64,000 nucleotides of DNA from Lachnospiraceae bacterium (GCA_003979345.1 RYVZ01000019.1:1-64000), one strand, 5' to 3'. Counted from the stretch's first letter, positions 41,345 through 50,645 are shown. Made by a program: numbers and translations. The notes: a model not told the origin generated them from the letters alone.

Positions 41345-41372
41345 AAAGAGTTTCGCTGGCGCGAAACTCTTT
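41345..41372 (-). terminator. Terminator of degV
   Basis: AAAGAGTTTCGC pairs with GCGAAACTCTTT around a 4-nt loop, followed on minus by TTTTTGG. The stem overlaps the degV stop codon (41371-41373). Confidence 0.85.
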
Positions 41373-42240
41373 ATCTGCCCTCACCCATAAAGAACAATGC
41401 AACCGTTCCCGGTCCTGAATGCGCCCCGATCGTCGGTCCAATGTGATTCATCATAATATTTTCTATGCCAAATCGATTTTTTATCTCGTCTGCAACAAAC
41501 TGTGCGTCCCCCAGACAGTCCCCATGACTGATCAGCACAATATCATTTTGATCCCTGTAACTTCCCATTCTTTTTTCCATATAATCAACAAGCGCATGCA
41601 GTGATTTCTTTCTGCCGCGTACTTTGGCAATCGGAATGAGATGTCCTTCTTCATCTACATGAAGAATCGGCTTGATATTGATCATCGTGCCCAATACGGC
41701 TGAAGTTTTACTCACACGCCCGCCCCGGTAAAGATGATTTAAGTCATCAACGGTAAAGACATGTGTAAAGTTCATGACATGCTCTTCGATGTAACGGGCA
41801 GTCTCTTCAAACGATTTTCCCTGCTTTTGAAGCTGTACGGCGCGGTAAACGACCAATCCCTCCCCCATGGACGCGGCAAGCGTATCGATCACCTTGATCT
41901 CAATATCCGGATTCTCCTCCATCATCTCACGCGCAACCAGATTCGCATTTCCGCAGCTCCCGCTTAAGCCGGATGAAAAGGAAAGATAGAGCAGCTTGTT
42001 CGTCTCTTTCAGATATTCGGTAAACTTCTCCCGAAACGTCTCAGGATTGACCTGTGATGTGGATGGCATACTGCCCTCCCTTACTTTTCCATAAAACGTC
42101 TTATAATCCAAATCGTTTTCTTCTGAATACGTTTGTCCATTCAACGTGTAATTAAAAAAGAATAAGCCCAAATGATTTTCTTCAATAAAACTTTTCGGCA
42201 GATCTGCCGTCGTATTGGTAATGATCTTATAATCTGACAT
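41371..42240 (-). CDS. DegV family fatty-acid-binding protein
   Basis: 289 residues. The typical EDD/DegV fold is shown by YKIITNTTADLP, SMPSTSQVNPETF, LLYLSFSSGLSGSCGNA, VIDTLAASMGEGLVV, LNHLYRGGRVS and IGAHSGPGTVALFF. Proteins of this family bind long-chain fatty acids and supply them to the FakA kinase. The start at 42240 has GGGGG 5 nt upstream. Single-gene unit between a promoter at 42335-42363 and its terminator; no fakA is in the window. Confidence 0.92.
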   Translation of the reverse strand: MSDYKIITNTTADLPKSFIEENHLGLFFFNYTLNGQTYSEENDLDYKTFYGKVREGSMPSTSQVNPETFREKFTEYLKETNKLLYLSFSSGLSGSCGNANLVAREMMEENPDIEIKVIDTLAASMGEGLVVYRAVQLQKQGKSFEETARYIEEHVMNFTHVFTVDDLNHLYRGGRVSKTSAVLGTMINIKPILHVDEEGHLIPIAKVRGRKKSLHALVDYMEKRMGSYRDQNDIVLISHGDCLGDAQFVADEIKNRFGIENIMMNHIGPTIGAHSGPGTVALFFMGEGR

Positions 42241-42334
42241 GTTGTCCCCCATTTCCGTCATGAAAGGCATTATCCCTTTCACGCGCTGCCCCTTACGGCA
42301 TTTTCATTTTAACAGCACCATCTTTATCTTAATC

Positions 42335-42363
42335 ATCATAACAAAAAGCATTGAAAAAATCAA
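42335..42363 (-). promoter_or_regulatory. Promoter of degV
   Basis: On minus, TTGATT (42358-42363), 17 nt, TATGAT (42335-42340). The rest of the 322-bp gap holds only the terminator at 42460-42502. Confidence 0.6.
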
Positions 42364-42459
42364 TCGACGTTTCGTGGTACCAGATTGACTTCCTGTTTGA
42401 CGACAGCAGATTGGACAAAAACATAACAGCATTATGATTTCAAATAAAAAAGCCGTTAC

Positions 42460-42502
42460 AAAAATCGGGACGCTGCCTGTCAAAGCCGCTTCCCGATTTT
42501 TT
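42460..42502 (-). terminator. Bidirectional-looking terminator after the spoVAF-like gene
   Basis: ACAAAAATCGGGA and TCCCGATTTTTT form an 11-bp stem with a small inner stem. T-runs exist on both strands. Confidence 0.8.
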
Positions 42503-42562
42503 CAATTGTCCGCCGTATACTGCGCTTATCTACGCCGTAATTCCGCCGGTCCCGGCGTCTGC

Positions 42563-43981
42563 CTAACTGTTACTTTTCAGCCTCCGCCTCGTCAGCCGTC
42601 GTTTCAGTGCCTTGGGACTGAATGGAAGAAGCGGATACAGATAGCAGCGTCCCGCAAATGTCTTATTTGTCGCAAGCAGAATGATCGTCAGCGCTACGCC
42701 GATGATATAGCCCGGCAGATCAAACAGCGCTGTCAGGATCAGCGTCATAATACGCATAAACTTCATGGCATAATCCAGCTCATAATTGGACTGCGTATAG
42801 TTTGCGATCGCTACAAACGCCATATATAGAATGACCTCGGAATTGAACCATCCCGATTCCACGGAAAACTCCCCGAGCACAAGACCTGCCATCACACTTA
42901 ACGGCGTACTTAACATGGACGGTGTATGCACCGCCGCCAGCCTGAGACCGTCTATGGCAAGCTCCAATATCAGAAACTGCCAGAAGATCGGAATGTTCGC
43001 GTTCTCTTTCATCTGAATAAACGCAAAGGTCTCCGGTATCCAGTCAGGATGTTCCATCAGCAGCATATAAGTGGGCGTCAGCAAGAAGGTAAAGATCGCA
43101 ATGATCCATCTGGTCAGTCTCAAATACGTTCCCGTGATCGGTGGAAAATAATAATCGTCCGCATCTTCCATCAGGTCAAAAATGGTAGCCGGAAAGATGA
43201 TCGCAGACGGAGAATTATCTACAAGTACGATAATATTTCCTTCAAGAATCTGTGAAGACGCCGTATCAGGCCGCTCGGTAAAACGGAATTTCGGAAACGG
43301 ATTCACCCAGCTGTGATGATACAGACATTCCGCAAGACTTTCCTGATTCATGGTCAGCGCATCTACCTGTATTTCCGAGATGCGCGTGCGGATTTTGTTG
43401 AGGAGTTTTTTGTCCACGCGGGAATTCATATAGCAAAGAACAATGTCCGTACGTGAAGATTCTCCTGCCGTACACATCTCCATACATAGGTCTGTACTGC
43501 GGATTCGTCGTCTGATCAGAGCCGTATTGAATACGATCGTCTCCACAAAACCGTCTTTGGAACCGCGCAACGCTTTATCCTTCTCCGGTTCACCGACGTC
43601 CCTCGCCGGATAAGTACGCGAATCGATCAGAATCGCCTTATCATAACCATCAATGAATAACGCGAACACACCGCTTAAGATCATCGTCTCGATCTTCTGC
43701 TTATCATCCGACAAGTCGGCCTCGACATAGGGCATTTTTTCTTTCATCATTCCCCATGCATCGGCGGGAAGCTCGTCTTCTTTGATATCCAGAAAGTATT
43801 GCAACATCTTCTGCATCATTTCATCTTTACAGAAGCCGTCTATAAAGAAAAAGATCGCGTCCCTGCCGCCGATCTTGATCGTCCGGTAGAGCACGTCAAA
43901 GCTCACACCTACTCCCAGCTTCTTTTTGAAATATAAAATGTTTTCATTCACATTCGTACTGATCTTACCGTTATCGGGCAT
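42563..43981 (-). CDS. GerA/SpoVAF family spore germination protein
   Basis: 472 residues. N-terminal soluble domain of about 290 residues (KKLGVGVSFDVLYRTIKIGGRDAIFFFIDGF; ILEGNIIVLVDNSPSAIIFPATIFD) and a C-terminal group of about five membrane helices, the layout of germinant receptor A subunits. Sequence details, above all the N-terminus, are closer to SpoVAF than to GerAA. SpoVAF is a spore inner-membrane protein forming an ion channel with GerA-like partners. AAGGAGG precedes the ATG. The other spoVA genes are not beside it. Confidence 0.87.
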   Translation of the reverse strand: MPDNGKISTNVNENILYFKKKLGVGVSFDVLYRTIKIGGRDAIFFFIDGFCKDEMMQKMLQYFLDIKEDELPADAWGMMKEKMPYVEADLSDDKQKIETMILSGVFALFIDGYDKAILIDSRTYPARDVGEPEKDKALRGSKDGFVETIVFNTALIRRRIRSTDLCMEMCTAGESSRTDIVLCYMNSRVDKKLLNKIRTRISEIQVDALTMNQESLAECLYHHSWVNPFPKFRFTERPDTASSQILEGNIIVLVDNSPSAIIFPATIFDLMEDADDYYFPPITGTYLRLTRWIIAIFTFLLTPTYMLLMEHPDWIPETFAFIQMKENANIPIFWQFLILELAIDGLRLAAVHTPSMLSTPLSVMAGLVLGEFSVESGWFNSEVILYMAFVAIANYTQSNYELDYAMKFMRIMTLILTALFDLPGYIIGVALTIILLATNKTFAGRCYLYPLLPFSPKALKRRLTRRRLKSNS

Positions 43982-44109
43982 AAAAAAAGCCTCCTTCCCG
44001 CATGCCTGCGCACCAATGCCGCAGACATTCCTTCCCCAAAATTTCTAACAAAACTTTTTCTTTTTAGGAAAGAATTGCCATCAAAGAAGCCTTTTATACC
44101 ATTATTCTA

Positions 44110-44544
44110 TTAAGATTTTCCAGTTGTTCCAAAGCCTCCGCGATCCGTACCGGTCAGATGTTCAACCACATCAAAGCAGATCTTCGGCTGATTCTCCATA
44201 ATGCGAAACTGACAGATCCGGTCATTGACATGAATCTTTGTGTCGCGCACCGCGTATGCCGGCATATACCATTGATCATTGTCGCCGCAGTAGCTGCCGT
44301 CTACAACACCCTGATGATTCGTCTGAATGATGCCGAAATTCTTAAACGTCGAACTGCGCGGAACGATATGCGCCTCATAGCCGTCGGGCAGCTTCATTGC
44401 CACACCGAGCGGTATCAACTGAAATTCCCCTGCTTTCATGTTCACATCCGCTGCCGCACGAAGATCGATCCAGTCTGATTTTCCGTCAATATAATCCAGT
44501 TTTTCGATTGCATCCGTAAAATATTTGATCTTAATTGTCTGCAT
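44110..44544 (-). CDS. dut: dUTPase family nucleotidohydrolase
   Basis: 144 residues. The five trimeric-dUTPase motifs are recognisable: SDWIDLRAA, PRSSTF, GVVDGSYCGDND, RICQFRIM and RGGFGTTG. It converts dUTP to dUMP and keeps uracil out of DNA. Motif 3 keeps Asp and Tyr. GGAGG precedes the ATG. It follows nrdD and nrdG in the same direction, a sensible dNTP-supply group. Confidence 0.9.
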   Translation of the reverse strand: MQTIKIKYFTDAIEKLDYIDGKSDWIDLRAAADVNMKAGEFQLIPLGVAMKLPDGYEAHIVPRSSTFKNFGIIQTNHQGVVDGSYCGDNDQWYMPAYAVRDTKIHVNDRICQFRIMENQPKICFDVVEHLTGTDRGGFGTTGKS

Positions 44545-44625
44545 AGATCCTCCACATTATCATCCATGAAGTTTTCCGCTCCAGCGGATTTCGCCCCCAC
44601 AAAAAGAGCTGCTCCATAAACTTTT

Positions 44626-45135
44626 TTATCTGTAATTTCCGCAATACAGAACCGGCCGTTCGGCGTTCCCCGACCGCAGCGTTGCCTGCACATTGATCAC
44701 ACGCTGATTACTGCTCCCCTTCCATAGTAGTTTTGCGTCCTTTTTATCGACCTGAAACTCCCCGTCCACCAGCACGTCAAGCTGCGCAACGACCGAGTCC
44801 TGATACAGGTTTTCCCATACCTCGCCGGTATAGAGCCAGACTGTTTTCTGCGGATAGCGCTCTTTGATCTCTTTGATCAGGTTTCTCACATCGGCTTTAT
44901 TTGCCGGATGAAGCGGATCCCCGCCCGAAATTGTAATTCCCGCTATATATGGCTTATCAAGCGCTTCAAACAGTTCCTGCTTTGCCTTTTCGTCAAACGG
45001 CAATCCGCCGTTCGGATCCCATGTCATTGGATTCTGGCATTCCTTACAGCAATGATCGCAGCCCGCGACCCATAGTACAACGCGCAGCCCGTCTCCGTTT
45101 AACATATCGTCTTTCGTAATATTATGATACCTCAT
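44626..45135 (-). CDS. nrdG: Anaerobic ribonucleotide reductase activating protein
   Basis: 169 residues. Radical-SAM enzyme with the CX3CX2C cluster motif in AGCDHCCKECQN (after the first 28 residues) and the SAM-binding GGDPL segment. It installs the glycyl radical on NrdD. It starts 17 nt after the nrdD stop and is clearly cotranscribed. Confidence 0.94.
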   Translation of the reverse strand: MRYHNITKDDMLNGDGLRVVLWVAGCDHCCKECQNPMTWDPNGGLPFDEKAKQELFEALDKPYIAGITISGGDPLHPANKADVRNLIKEIKERYPQKTVWLYTGEVWENLYQDSVVAQLDVLVDGEFQVDKKDAKLLWKGSSNQRVINVQATLRSGNAERPVLYCGNYR

Positions 45136-45152
45136 AATCCTGTGGTCTCCTG

Positions 45153-47342
45153 CTACATGCTTTTTCTATCTTTGATTTCAGCCATTTTCGGGTCATTTAA
45201 GCGGCTGTCCCCATGTACGCGGGAATACGCAAGATACCCGTTCATCCGGTCGATCTTCGTCAGATTCCGGCTTCCGCAGACCGGGCATACATCCATGTCA
45301 AGCTCCTCGTGTCCGCAATCGTCACAGTAAGAAAGAGACAGATTCACACCCTCATAAAGTCCCATATCCATAGCTCTGCGGATCAGCGTTTTGATCGCCT
45401 CCACATTATAGTCGATCGGATATTTGACATACTGGATCTTTCCACCGTTGGACAACTCCCAAAAACGATATTCCAGATCTTGTTTTTCGATTGGCGTAAT
45501 GTCCTCTGACACATGACAATGAAAACTGTTGCTGACATATTCTCTGTCCGATACGCCCTCGATGATCCCATATTTCGCACGGAACTGTTTTATTTGCAGG
45601 CCGCACAGATTCTCCGCCGGCGTTCCGTAGATTGCATAGAGGTTTCCGTCCGCCTCCTTAAACTCATTGATCTTTTGATTGATATGTTCTAATACTTCCA
45701 GTGCAAACTGCCCGTCCTCGACGAGGGATTTCCCATTATAGAGCATCTGCAGCTCATTAAATGCCGTTATGCCAAAGCTTGCGGTCGCTGATTTGAGCAG
45801 CGGCTTGATCTTATCCCTAAGTCCGAGATGACCACCTAAGAAGCCGCCCTCGCAGTAGGCGAGCGGATTCGTCGAGGCACGCATTTCTCCCAGATATGCA
45901 TAAGTTCTGATATGAAGCTGCCGGATCAGATTCAGATAATAATCAAGCACCTCATAGAAATCCCTGCTCTCCTGTCTTGCTTTCGCAAGGATCATTGGCA
46001 GATGCAGTGAAACGGCACCGACATTAAAACGCCCCACAAACACAGGCACATCCTTCTCATCCGCCGGATACATGCCGCCCCGCTCATACCAGGGCGATAA
46101 AAATGCACGGCATCCCATCGGAGAAATGACTTTTCCATATTGCTTATACATGCTTGCGACATAGCCTTTTCCTGTCAGGCTCAGCCAGTCCGGATACATC
46201 GTCTTGGACGAACAGCGCACACCAGCCTCAAACACATCCTCAAGCTCTTTTCCGCGTCCGTGCAGATTCTCATCATATAAAAAAACGATTTTAGGGAACA
46301 GAACCGGCTTTTTGCATTCCTTTTTTCCCTGTCCTCCGCGTCTCACATCCAGCAGCGTGATCGTTGCCATTTTTTCAAACGGTTTCCTGCCGAGTCCCGC
46401 GGTGACAGTGATAAACGGGTAATCTCCCCTGCTGCTTGCAACCGTGTTAAACTTATATTCCCATCCCTGAAATCCCTGCTCAAATTCACGACTTAAGTCC
46501 TTTAACGCTTCCTCCTCAGCCCGCTCATTTGCAATACCGAGCGCCGTATATTTTTCCACATATTTCTCATAGGATTTCTCCGCATAGGGCGCTAAGATCT
46601 TATCAACCTCCGGTACCGTAAAACCACCATACTGCTGACTTGCCGCACTTAAGACGATATCACCGATCACATCAAACGCAACATCCAGTGTCTTCGGCTC
46701 GTTATACCAAATATTGCCCATCTCAAAGCCGCCCTTTAACACGCTTGCAACGTCAAACAGGCAGCAGTTCATCGTATCCCGTCTGGCGCTCATATCATGC
46801 ACATAGAGATACCCGTCACGGCATGCCTGGATCTCCTCTGTCGTCATAAAAAATTTCTGATATAATTCTTTATTGAACTGATTAAAGATCAGACTCCGCT
46901 TCGTCGATACAAGCGCGGAATCCGTGTTGGCATTCTCCTTGTCCCCGACATACATGATGGACTGGCTCTTTTTATACACATCGTCCATCATGCGCACAAA
47001 ATCCTGTTTATAATTGCGATAATCACGGTAGCTTTTTGCAACAATGGGCTTGACCTGCTCCAAAGCGCTCTCCACGATATTATGCATAACGGGAATCGGA
47101 ATTAGATCCTTGTCGATCTCATCCACCTTATCGACGACATACTGGCAGATCTGCCGGTTCTCTTCCTCTGAAAATTTGGTCAGCGCGCGATATGCCGATT
47201 TGCCGACGGCATCAATGACTTTCTGAACATTAAACGCTTCCGTGCTGCCGTCTTTCTTGATGACTTTCACGCTTCTTTTTGTTGTAAAAAGAGAACGGTA
47301 ATCGATCTTAGCCTGCTCCTGCGTCTCATTGGTACTGCTCAT
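45153..47342 (-). CDS. nrdD: Anaerobic ribonucleoside-triphosphate reductase (class III)
   Basis: 729 residues. An N-terminal ATP-cone (VKVIKKDGSTEAFNVQKVIDAV, residues about 22-110) is the allosteric site. The barrel core follows, and the C-terminus has the zinc site YCDDCGHEELDMDVCPVCGSRN and the glycyl-radical loop near RMNGYLA. It reduces ribonucleotides to deoxyribonucleotides without oxygen. The start at 47342 has GGGAGG 9 nt upstream; longer readings run into the promoter at 47482-47510. Confidence 0.95.
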   Translation of the reverse strand: MSSTNETQEQAKIDYRSLFTTKRSVKVIKKDGSTEAFNVQKVIDAVGKSAYRALTKFSEEENRQICQYVVDKVDEIDKDLIPIPVMHNIVESALEQVKPIVAKSYRDYRNYKQDFVRMMDDVYKKSQSIMYVGDKENANTDSALVSTKRSLIFNQFNKELYQKFFMTTEEIQACRDGYLYVHDMSARRDTMNCCLFDVASVLKGGFEMGNIWYNEPKTLDVAFDVIGDIVLSAASQQYGGFTVPEVDKILAPYAEKSYEKYVEKYTALGIANERAEEEALKDLSREFEQGFQGWEYKFNTVASSRGDYPFITVTAGLGRKPFEKMATITLLDVRRGGQGKKECKKPVLFPKIVFLYDENLHGRGKELEDVFEAGVRCSSKTMYPDWLSLTGKGYVASMYKQYGKVISPMGCRAFLSPWYERGGMYPADEKDVPVFVGRFNVGAVSLHLPMILAKARQESRDFYEVLDYYLNLIRQLHIRTYAYLGEMRASTNPLAYCEGGFLGGHLGLRDKIKPLLKSATASFGITAFNELQMLYNGKSLVEDGQFALEVLEHINQKINEFKEADGNLYAIYGTPAENLCGLQIKQFRAKYGIIEGVSDREYVSNSFHCHVSEDITPIEKQDLEYRFWELSNGGKIQYVKYPIDYNVEAIKTLIRRAMDMGLYEGVNLSLSYCDDCGHEELDMDVCPVCGSRNLTKIDRMNGYLAYSRVHGDSRLNDPKMAEIKDRKSM

Positions 47343-47457
47343 GTACTCTTTCCTCCCAACCCCCGTTTGAAAAACACCGTCAATATTGTCCTGTTGCCTG
47401 TGACTGCCGCTTTCGTTCTTCACATAGTACCATTCATTGATGTTTCTATCAAAAGCA

Positions 47458-48690
47458 CTATATCTTGTTGTCACAACAACAAGTATATACAACTTCTTCC
47501 ACTGTGTCAACGGATACTTTCTTCAAAATCCCGCTCCCATCAATCGCTTTCACTGCCTCATTGATCTGCTCCACCGGCAGCACAAGTGCAAAACGCACAT
47601 GTCCTTTGCCAAGCGGACCAAAACTGCTTCCCGGCGTACACAGGACGCCCGTCTTTTCCATCAGTTTCATGACAAACGCCGTATCGTCATCTCCGAAATG
47701 CGCAGGGATTTTCCCCCATGCAAACATTGTCCCCTCACTGTCGGGTATATCCCAGCCGATCCCCCTCAGTCCCCCGCAGAGCGCATCCCTCCGCTTCTGA
47801 TACTCCATGCACTGCTCCTTTACCATCCCGTCAGGACCGGTCAGCGCCGCAATCGCACCATATTGGACCGGCAGAAACGTACCATAATCAATCTGACTGC
47901 GCAGGCGCTTAAAACTTTGCACGATCTCTGCATTTCCTGTCAGAAAGCTTACCCTGGCTCCCGTATAATTAAATGACTTGGACAGCGAGTAAAATTCGAC
48001 TGCCACTTCCTTTGCGCCTTCGTAAGAAAGAATCGATCGTCCCGGCCTGCCGTCATAAATAATGTCGGAATAGGCATTGTCATGCACAAGGATGATATTA
48101 TGCTTTTTCGCCCATGCGATAACCTCTTCATAAAAGCTCTCCGGCGCGCACTTGCAGACAGGATTGAGCGGATAAGAAATCATCATAAATTTCGTCCGCT
48201 CAAGTACTTCCTCCGGAATCGTTGCCAGATCCGGCAGATATCCGTTCTCTTCGATCAGATCATAGGTGACGGTCTTTGCTCCGCATAATTCCGGCCCGAT
48301 GGAAAAAATCTGATATCCGGGATTCGGTACAAGAACGATATCCCCCGGATCACAGAGCGGTAACGCAATATGTGTGATTCCCTCCTGCGAACCGTAAACG
48401 GATGTGATCTCATCATCGGAAAGCATCACGCCGTAGCGGTTACGAAATCTTGTTTTTACAGCCTCGATCAGCTCCGGCAGATCGCGGAGTGCATATTTAT
48501 AATTCTCCGGCTTTTTTGCCGCCGTGACAACTGCGTCCATGATATGCTGCGGCACCGGAAAGTCCGGCGTTCCCACTGATAAATTATAGACTTTGCGGCC
48601 TGCCTTCTCCAGTTCAAAGCGCTTCTCGTTCAACACTTGAAAGATTCCTTCCGCGAAGCTGTCCATTCTTTTTGCTAATTTGATTTCCAT
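47458..48690 (-). CDS. Class I/II PLP-dependent aminotransferase
   Basis: 410 residues. Motifs are NLSVGTPDFPVPQHI, VYGSQEGITHIALPLCDPGD, NPGYQIF, YPLNPVCKC, HDNAYSDIIYDGR and the PLP lysine in SLSKSFNYTGARVSF. It resembles LL-diaminopimelate or alanine-type aminotransferases; the substrate is not settled. GAGGG precedes the ATG. The C-terminal extension, ending VYTCCCDNKI, is written by the same bases as the nrdD -10 box and dyad, so the tail may be shaped by regulatory need. Confidence 0.9.
   Translation of the reverse strand: MEIKLAKRMDSFAEGIFQVLNEKRFELEKAGRKVYNLSVGTPDFPVPQHIMDAVVTAAKKPENYKYALRDLPELIEAVKTRFRNRYGVMLSDDEITSVYGSQEGITHIALPLCDPGDIVLVPNPGYQIFSIGPELCGAKTVTYDLIEENGYLPDLATIPEEVLERTKFMMISYPLNPVCKCAPESFYEEVIAWAKKHNIILVHDNAYSDIIYDGRPGRSILSYEGAKEVAVEFYSLSKSFNYTGARVSFLTGNAEIVQSFKRLRSQIDYGTFLPVQYGAIAALTGPDGMVKEQCMEYQKRRDALCGGLRGIGWDIPDSEGTMFAWGKIPAHFGDDDTAFVMKLMEKTGVLCTPGSSFGPLGKGHVRFALVLPVEQINEAVKAIDGSGILKKVSVDTVEEVVYTCCCDNKI
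47464..47483. promoter_or_regulatory. Dyad at the nrdD transcript start
   Basis: CTTGTTGT and ACAACAAG form an 8-bp inverted repeat with a 4-bp centre. It covers the predicted start of nrdD transcription, with an AT-rich TATA element on each side (GTATATAC, GATATAG) faintly resembling NrdR boxes. Confidence 0.5.
47482..47510 (-). promoter_or_regulatory. Promoter of nrdDG-dut
   Basis: On minus, TTGACA (47505-47510), 17 nt, TATACT (47482-47487). It lies wholly inside the 3' coding end of the aminotransferase gene. Confidence 0.7.
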
Positions 48691-48720
48691 ATCTGATCCC
48701 TCTCTTCGTTATGTCCTATG

Positions 48721-49722
48721 TTATTCCGTTGTCTTCTCATACTGCCCCAGTATCCGCTGCAAAAAGACCCTGTATTCCTCCGATACCCTTGCAGGCGACT
48801 CCACGCGCACTCCCGTTCCAAGTCCTGCAAGCCATCCGAAAAACTGATTGCTCACCATGATCGGCACGGAGATCGTAAACTGTCCGTCCGCCTTTCTGTG
48901 AAGCGGAATATCCTTTCCAAACCGGTCAAACACAACGCCGCTATAATGCTCGGCAAACCTAAGTGTTACCATTTCCTCTTCCCCCGCAAACATGCGGAAC
49001 GTTTTTTTGCAATATGCTGCCGGGTCAAACGCACGAAACTCTTCCTGCCCTTTTCGTTCATGATCGACTAATGTGATCCGCTGCATACGGTCCACCCTGT
49101 AATGCTTGATGATCCCTGCCTCATGATCATATGCGATCAGATAATAGCAGTCGTCATTCCATGTCAGCGCCCAGGGACTGACTTCATATGTTTTTCCTCC
49201 GCGCTTTAACCGCTCCTTCTTATCAGGCGTCATCTCCACGTACTGGAATGCGATCATGCATCCCCGGTCGATCGCCCGATAAATCTCATCCACCAGATAA
49301 TAAATGCTTTCATTCTCCGTTTTGACCCGGTTCGCAACAAAGACCTGACGCTGCAGCTGTCTGGCTTCATGCACACTTGCGAATCCCTCCAGCTTTTTAA
49401 TGAATTCCCGTGACTTCTTTAATGTAATGAACTTTGAGGACTGCACCAGATCCACCAAAAGCTTCAGCTCAGGAAGCTCAAACTCCCGCCCGGCAAGATA
49501 ATAACCGCCCCCCTTTTTGGCGCGGTTCAAGATAATATCGTAACCAAATTCGCGCAGCACCTCAATATCGGCATAAACGGTCTTCCGCTCAACACTGATA
49601 TCCCGTGCCGCAAGGTATCGGATCACTTCCTGCGTTGAAACCGGGTGGGCTTCATCGGAATGCTCTTTTAACAATTGTAACAGATATAACAATTTCGCTT
49701 TCTGTTGTTCAGATTTTGGCAT
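48721..49722 (-). CDS. WYL-domain transcriptional regulator
   Basis: 333 residues. N-terminal DeoR-type winged helix (KLLYLLQLLKEHSDEAHPVSTQEVIRYLAARDISVERKTVYADIEVLREFG), then a WYL domain (RGCMIAFQYVEM...YEVSPWALTWNDDCYYLIAYDHEAGIIKHYRVDRM) and a C-terminal extension. WYL domains bind nucleic acid or nucleotide ligands, often in DNA-damage responses. AAAGGG precedes the ATG. Target genes are unknown. Confidence 0.9.
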   Translation of the reverse strand: MPKSEQQKAKLLYLLQLLKEHSDEAHPVSTQEVIRYLAARDISVERKTVYADIEVLREFGYDIILNRAKKGGGYYLAGREFELPELKLLVDLVQSSKFITLKKSREFIKKLEGFASVHEARQLQRQVFVANRVKTENESIYYLVDEIYRAIDRGCMIAFQYVEMTPDKKERLKRGGKTYEVSPWALTWNDDCYYLIAYDHEAGIIKHYRVDRMQRITLVDHERKGQEEFRAFDPAAYCKKTFRMFAGEEEMVTLRFAEHYSGVVFDRFGKDIPLHRKADGQFTISVPIMVSNQFFGWLAGLGTGVRVESPARVSEEYRVFLQRILGQYEKTTE

Positions 49723-49803
49723 GTCGGTTCCCTTTCAAAATCTCCCGTTCGTTTATTGGCTCCGCTCCAAAGAACATGTTTGCGACGCCCTCTGTCCGAA
49801 AAA

Positions 49804-49828
49804 AAAGCACCCCGTGAAAGGGTGCTTT
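49804..49828 (-). terminator. Terminator of the 54-residue membrane protein gene
   Basis: AAAGCACCC pairs with GGGTGCTTT around a 7-nt loop, followed on minus by a run of eight Ts. It begins 10 nt after the stop codon. Confidence 0.9.
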
Positions 49829-49837
49829 CGCTTCCGC

Positions 49838-50002
49838 TTATTCGCCCTGTTCCGAAACGGGCTGTTCACCTGATCCGGCAACAGATTTGGCACTCTTTTT
49901 CTTATTCCACAAAAGTCCGCAGAAAATGCCAACTCCCGCAACCGCAACATATACAACAAATACAAGCACATAGCTGAAGAACATTCTAAAAAATTCAACC
50001 AT
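49838..50002 (-). CDS. Single-pass membrane microprotein, 54 residues
   Basis: A short ORF from ATG 50002 to TAA 49838: MVEFFRMFFSYVLVFVVY, then VAVAGVGIFCGLLW, a Lys cluster NKKKSAK, and a polar tail ending PVSEQGE. The hydrophobic stretch of about 25 residues followed by lysines predicts a membrane helix with the tail in the cytoplasm. A perfect terminator follows, which supports a real gene. The ribosome binding site is only moderate (AAGG 10 nt upstream, or AGGAG further away). It has no recognised family and may regulate a membrane enzyme. Confidence 0.7.
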   Translation of the reverse strand: MVEFFRMFFSYVLVFVVYVAVAGVGIFCGLLWNKKKSAKSVAGSGEQPVSEQGE

Positions 50003-50137
50003 ATTACCCACGCCTTGTCATCTCCTCTCCATGTATCATGTCATGGGATATTCCATTTCATATCAATGCCCCGCTCCGTCATGCACCTAATCCGATGCCT
50101 GCCCGTTTCATGCATTGATCACTTTCTACATAGCATA

Positions 50138-50614
50138 TCATTCTGCCTGCGAATCGTCAAGTAGATCCTCACCGTCCGCTGCCGTAGTCGCAAGGACATC
50201 ACAGCGTTCATTCTCGGGATGACCTGCATGCCCCTTTACCCAGACAAATGCCACCTGATGCGGTCCTGCTGCCTTTAAGAGCCTTTTCCACAGATCCATA
50301 TTTTTGACCGGCTGTTTCTGGCTGTTTTTCCAACCGTTTTTCAGCCAGCTTCCAACCCAGTTTTGATTGAACGCATCGGTCAGATATTTGGAATCCGAGT
50401 AAAGCGTTACATCACACGGCTTTGTCAGCGCCTCTAAGCCGATGATCGCAGCCATCAGCTCCATACGGTTATTTGTTGTCTTTTTGTACCCCGCACTGTA
50501 CTCGCGTTCATGCACGGTTCCCTTGGTATCCACAAAACGCAGCAGTGTTCCGTAGCCTCCCGGTCCGTCCGGATTTCCCCTTGCCGCACCGTCCGTATAA
50601 ATCGTTACTTTCAT
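50138..50614 (-). CDS. rnhA: Ribonuclease HI
   Basis: 158 residues, the length of E. coli RNase HI. It degrades the RNA strand of RNA-DNA hybrids. The catalytic acids are in IYTDGAARGNP, NNRMELMAAI, YSDSKYLTDA and ERCDVLA. The basic handle region is present (SWLKNGWKNSQKQPVKN). The start at 50614 has GGAGG 5 nt upstream. A small hairpin (50627-50645) sits next to that site in the mRNA leader. Confidence 0.94.
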   Translation of the reverse strand: MKVTIYTDGAARGNPDGPGGYGTLLRFVDTKGTVHEREYSAGYKKTTNNRMELMAAIIGLEALTKPCDVTLYSDSKYLTDAFNQNWVGSWLKNGWKNSQKQPVKNMDLWKRLLKAAGPHQVAFVWVKGHAGHPENERCDVLATTAADGEDLLDDSQAE

Positions 50615-50626
50615 GATAACCTCCAT

Positions 50627-50645
50627 GATTCCGCTTTGCGGAATC
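50627..50645 (-). promoter_or_regulatory. Hairpin beside the rnhA ribosome binding site
   Basis: GATTCCGC pairs with GCGGAATC around a 3-nt loop, ending 3 nt before the GGAGG at 50624-50620. It may tune translation; no ligand motif is seen. Confidence 0.45.

Noticed and set aside
49753..49998. 81-residue minus-strand ORF overlapping the membrane microprotein
   Set aside because: It reads through the terminator hairpin at 49804-49828, while the 54-residue frame stops just before it and has a coherent membrane helix.
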